From Halobacillus_B rhizosphaerae (GTDB taxonomy: Bacteria; Bacillota; Bacilli; Bacillales; Halobacillaceae), in NCBI RefSeq assembly GCF_046719735.1, contig NZ_JAUTWQ010000001.1, positions 372,001-436,000 on the forward strand: a stretch of DNA of 64,000 bases, in the 5' to 3' direction. Below, in pieces: positions 61,547 to 64,000 of this stretch; the stretch's first letter is position 1; each line of letters begins with the position of its first letter. The translations under genes and the position numbers were made by a program. The notes under the pieces are model-generated. The model was not told the DNA's origin and searched no databases. It saw only the letters and a program-made list of their open reading frames with translations.

Positions 61547-61736
61547 TAACGGATAGTAACATCGAAAAGGTTTTTACAGATTTACATAGAAAGATTTATA
61601 GTAGAGCCAGAACTTAAATATAACCTACTGGGTCACGATAAGCATCTCGATGTAAGTAAAGCAGGAGAGGCTTTAAATGGCTTTAAATTCTAAGTTTAAA
61701 TAGACTTCCTATTAAGAAAGGAGAAGTATTAAATCA

Positions 61737-62804
61737 ATGTGGAATACTAATAAATTTTGTGAACAGCTTGGCTTAACTTACCCAATTATTCAAGCAGGAA
61801 TGGCGGGAGGTGTGACGACTCCAGAATTAGTTTCATCCGTTTCAATTGCTGGAGCACTAGGCACTCTCGGGGCGGGTTATATGACAGCGGAAGACATGAC
61901 TGAATCTATTATAAGAATCAAACAGCTGACCAATCATATGTTTGCTGTCAATGTATTTATACCTGAAGACAATAACTTGTCCAGTGAGAGAGTGGCAAGA
62001 GCAGATCGACTGCTCGACTCCTACCGCAGAGACTTACAAATAAAAAAAGAACCATTTACCTCCACTCCATTCCCATATGATGCACAGTTGGAAAGCATCT
62101 TGGAACTAAACGTCCCAATCGTAAGCTTTACATTTGGTGTACCTTCAAGAGAAACGGTGAAAGAACTTAAGAAGAACAATGTTATCACTATCGGAACGGC
62201 GACAACTGTGGAAGAAGCAGTTATCAATGAGGACAGAGGGGTAGACGCAGTAGTAGTCCAAGGCAGTGAAGCAGGAGGACATCGCGGCAGCTTTACGGGA
62301 GATTTTTCCAAAGGTATGGTAGGAACCATTGCATTAGTTCCGCAAGCCGTGGATCAAGTGCGTATCCCTGTGATTGCGGCAGGTGGTATCATGGATGGCC
62401 GCGGTGTATTAGCTTCACTCGCTTTAGGAGCTCAAGGAGTTCAGATGGGTACGGCTTTTGTAACGAGCCAAGAAAGCGGGGCAAAGGTTCAGCACAAAGA
62501 AGCCATATTAAAAACAACAGAATCGGAGACCGTAGTCACTTCTGTGTTCAGTGGAAAACCTGCACGAGGAATTCGAAATCAGTTTATCTCGGATTTGAAG
62601 GAATTTGAAAGTGAACTTCCAGGATATCCAGATCAAAATTCATTAACTAAGCCTATACGAAAAGAGGCAGCTAAGCAGAATAAGCCGGAATGGATGTCGC
62701 TTTGGTCGGGACAGGCTCCCAGGCTCAGCACTCGCAAATCCGCAACAGAACTTATCGATGGTATAGTGAGGCAAGTCGAGGGATTGATCCAAGAAAAGTG
62801 GTAA
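61737..62804 (+). CDS. nitronate monooxygenase (2-nitropropane dioxygenase family)
   Basis: The 355-residue FMN enzyme has the start TYPIIQAGMAGGVTTPELVSSVS, the FMN-binding VVQGSEAGGHRGSF near residue 180 and AAGGIMDGRGVLASLALGAQGVQMGTAF near 220. This class detoxifies alkyl nitronates such as propionate 3-nitronate. GAAAGGAGAAG precedes the ATG, and the GNAT gene follows after 11 bases. Confidence 0.9.
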   Translation: MWNTNKFCEQLGLTYPIIQAGMAGGVTTPELVSSVSIAGALGTLGAGYMTAEDMTESIIRIKQLTNHMFAVNVFIPEDNNLSSERVARADRLLDSYRRDLQIKKEPFTSTPFPYDAQLESILELNVPIVSFTFGVPSRETVKELKKNNVITIGTATTVEEAVINEDRGVDAVVVQGSEAGGHRGSFTGDFSKGMVGTIALVPQAVDQVRIPVIAAGGIMDGRGVLASLALGAQGVQMGTAFVTSQESGAKVQHKEAILKTTESETVVTSVFSGKPARGIRNQFISDLKEFESELPGYPDQNSLTKPIRKEAAKQNKPEWMSLWSGQAPRLSTRKSATELIDGIVRQVEGLIQEKW

Positions 62805-62815
62805 AGAGGATGGAG

Positions 62816-63226
62816 ATGAAACAAGTTCTTAGGGTTGACATGGATCCGGTCGTAAAACAATTACTGGGATATGCCGCTTCAGAACATAATGTAGACAGTG
62901 AATGTAATAAATATAAGAATTCACCTCACCGTAAACTATTTGGATTAGAAAAGCAGGGGATTGCTATAGGATGTATGGGTGTGGAATTGAATAGATTAAT
63001 GGAATGTGAAATTAAACATATTGCCGTATCTCCTGATTACAGAAATCAAGGAGCGGGCAGACAAATGGTTTCTTTTCTCTACTCTTGGCCGTTCATCCAG
63101 CTAATTACGGCAGAAACAGATCGTACTGCCGTTCAATTCTACCGAAAACTCGGTTTTACGATGGAGAGTTTGGGAGAAAAGTATCCAGGCGTAGAGCGAT
63201 TTAAATGCACAAAACTTCTGAAATGA
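62816..63226 (+). CDS. GNAT family N-acetyltransferase
   Basis: The 136-residue protein has the GNAT acetyl-CoA loop in HIAVSPDYRNQGAGRQMVS and the FYRKLGF C-terminal signature. The ATG at 62816 is spaced from AGAGG; the ATG at 62810 is too close. The substrate is unknown. It is probably co-transcribed with the nitronate monooxygenase. Confidence 0.85.
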   Translation: MKQVLRVDMDPVVKQLLGYAASEHNVDSECNKYKNSPHRKLFGLEKQGIAIGCMGVELNRLMECEIKHIAVSPDYRNQGAGRQMVSFLYSWPFIQLITAETDRTAVQFYRKLGFTMESLGEKYPGVERFKCTKLLK

Positions 63227-63365
63227 AGCTGAGTTTAGAAAGAACGCCTTCTTTTTGGAATTTGATAAACAAAGATTTTGTCTCATACGGGGAGCAGTTG
63301 TTTGAAAGGTCGCACTTATCTTGGTAAAATGTTGATAGTACTTATTTATAAAGGAGCCATGTTTT

Positions 63366-63797
63366 ATGGATTTTAATATTTATATGAATGATGTAGTCAC
63401 TCAAGCGCGTGACGAAATTACCAAAGCAGGGTATAAAGAGCTGACATCAGCTGAGCAGGTAGATGAAGCTCTTCAGCAAAAAGGAACGACACTAGTTATG
63501 ATTAATTCTGTGTGCGGCTGTGCAGGCGGTATTGCGCGTCCAGCAGCATCCCATGCCATTCATTACGATAAGCGTCCAGATCAGCTTGTGACCGTATTTG
63601 CTGGTCAAGATCGAGAAGCTACAGAACGTGCCCGTGAATACTTTGAAGGGTATCCGCCATCTTCTCCATCTTTTGCTCTTCTGAAAGATGGCAAGATCCA
63701 GACCATGGTGGAGCGTCATGATATTGAAGGATTTGAACCTATGGAAGTCATTGGTAAGCTTCAGCGCAATTTCGATGAATATTGTGAAGAAGTGTAA
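63366..63797 (+). CDS. brxB: bacilliredoxin BrxB (YqiW)
   Basis: Bacilliredoxins remove bacillithiol from modified proteins. The 143-residue DUF1094 protein has the CGC active site at residues 50-52 in NSVCGCAGGIARPAA, the conserved PSSPSFALL and ends with EYCEEV. The sequence closely follows B. subtilis YqiW, which also sits near the bkd operon. AAAGGAGCC precedes the ATG. Confidence 0.94.
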   Translation: MDFNIYMNDVVTQARDEITKAGYKELTSAEQVDEALQQKGTTLVMINSVCGCAGGIARPAASHAIHYDKRPDQLVTVFAGQDREATERAREYFEGYPPSSPSFALLKDGKIQTMVERHDIEGFEPMEVIGKLQRNFDEYCEEV

Positions 63798-63814
63798 AAG
63801 TTTGCAGCATGACT

Positions 63815-63847
63815 AGGATCTTTGTGTTCAGCAAAGATCCTTTTTTA
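63815..63847 (+). terminator. terminator after brxB
   Basis: AGGATCTTTG pairs with CAAAGATCCT, followed by TTTTTTA. Confidence 0.9.
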
Positions 63848-63877
63848 CGTTAATTACAAGATAGAGGGAGGTACAAT

Positions 63878-64000
63878 GTGAAAATAGGATACCGAACGAT
63901 AAAGACCGCCCTCGGCGCACCTCTTGCGATTTGGATCGCTCAGATCATCCATCTTAATCATTTTGCTTCTGCGGGAATTCTAACCATATTGTGTATTCAA
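63878..64000 (+). CDS. aromatic acid exporter family / UPF0421 protein (partial)
   Basis: Only the first 41 codons are in the window. The residues IGYRTIKTALGAPLAIWIAQ and the following hydrophobic helix match the start of UPF0421/YqjA-type membrane proteins. GTG 63878 follows GGGAGGT. The rest lies beyond the right edge. Confidence 0.75.
   Translation, partial: MKIGYRTIKTALGAPLAIWIAQIIHLNHFASAGILTILCIQ

Overview
The window is chromosomal DNA of a low-GC, endospore-forming Bacillaceae. The gene order spoIIIA - accBC - yqhY - nusB - xseAB - ispA - dxs - yqxC/tlyA - argR - recN - spoIVB - spo0A is the classical Bacillus order. An OLE-type RNA with its partner gene oapA between ispA and dxs, an NhaC-type antiporter and the general protein style suggest a halophilic or alkaliphilic genus such as Halobacillus or a relative. 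The genus is inferred, not proven.

Layout. (1) 1-4141: the spoIIIAB-AH operon for the mother-cell/forespore channel. (2) 4142-17900: a housekeeping block with acetyl-CoA carboxylase (accB, accC), an Asp23 protein, nusB, exonuclease VII, isoprenoid genes ispA and dxs around the OLE RNA and oapA, a TlyA-like methyltransferase, argR, recN and spoIVB. folD, expected between nusB and xseA, is absent there. (3) 18205-18984: spo0A, preceded by 0A boxes.

(4) 18854-35261: an integrated mobile element of about 16.3 kb, bounded by a perfect 132-bp direct repeat of the spo0A 3' end. Integration keeps spo0A intact, but its likely native terminator now lies beyond the element. The element is visibly AT-rich. 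It carries a tyrosine integrase next to the left att site, a serine resolvase with a repeat cluster resembling a res site, and a Rep-like winged-helix gene beside a 95-bp palindrome and iteron-like repeats. Its cargo looks like phage defence or mobile-element conflict: a three-gene minus-strand operon I cannot assign, including a PD-(D/E)XK-like protein; a membrane-anchored PD-(D/E)XK-like protein; a PARIS-like AAA ATPase plus DUF4435/TOPRIM pair; a Fic protein lacking its catalytic His; an orphan antitoxin-like gene; a PH-SHOCT protein; and a membrane-anchored nuclease.

(5) 35457-39906: aspartokinase, an exonuclease/DUF294 pair and a DUF2627 gene. (6) 40044-50138: bkdR followed by a sigma-54-dependent ptb-bcd-buk-lpdV-bkdAA-bkdAB-bkdB operon for branched-chain 2-oxo acid catabolism and supply of branched fatty acid precursors. 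(7) 50299-64000: a mixed set comprising a beta-hydroxyacid dehydrogenase, an M50-like protein, a MoxR/DUF58/DUF4129 operon, a GrpB/UPF0157 protein, an MhqO-like dioxygenase under a likely MhqR operator, an esterase, a DUF1259 protein, a CzcD-type exporter, NhaC, a nitronate monooxygenase, a GNAT protein, BrxB and the start of an aromatic-acid-exporter-like gene.

The best candidate for an undescribed system is the three-gene operon at 20271-23079 inside the spo0A-targeting element. The att site at the 3' end of the sporulation master regulator is itself unusual.
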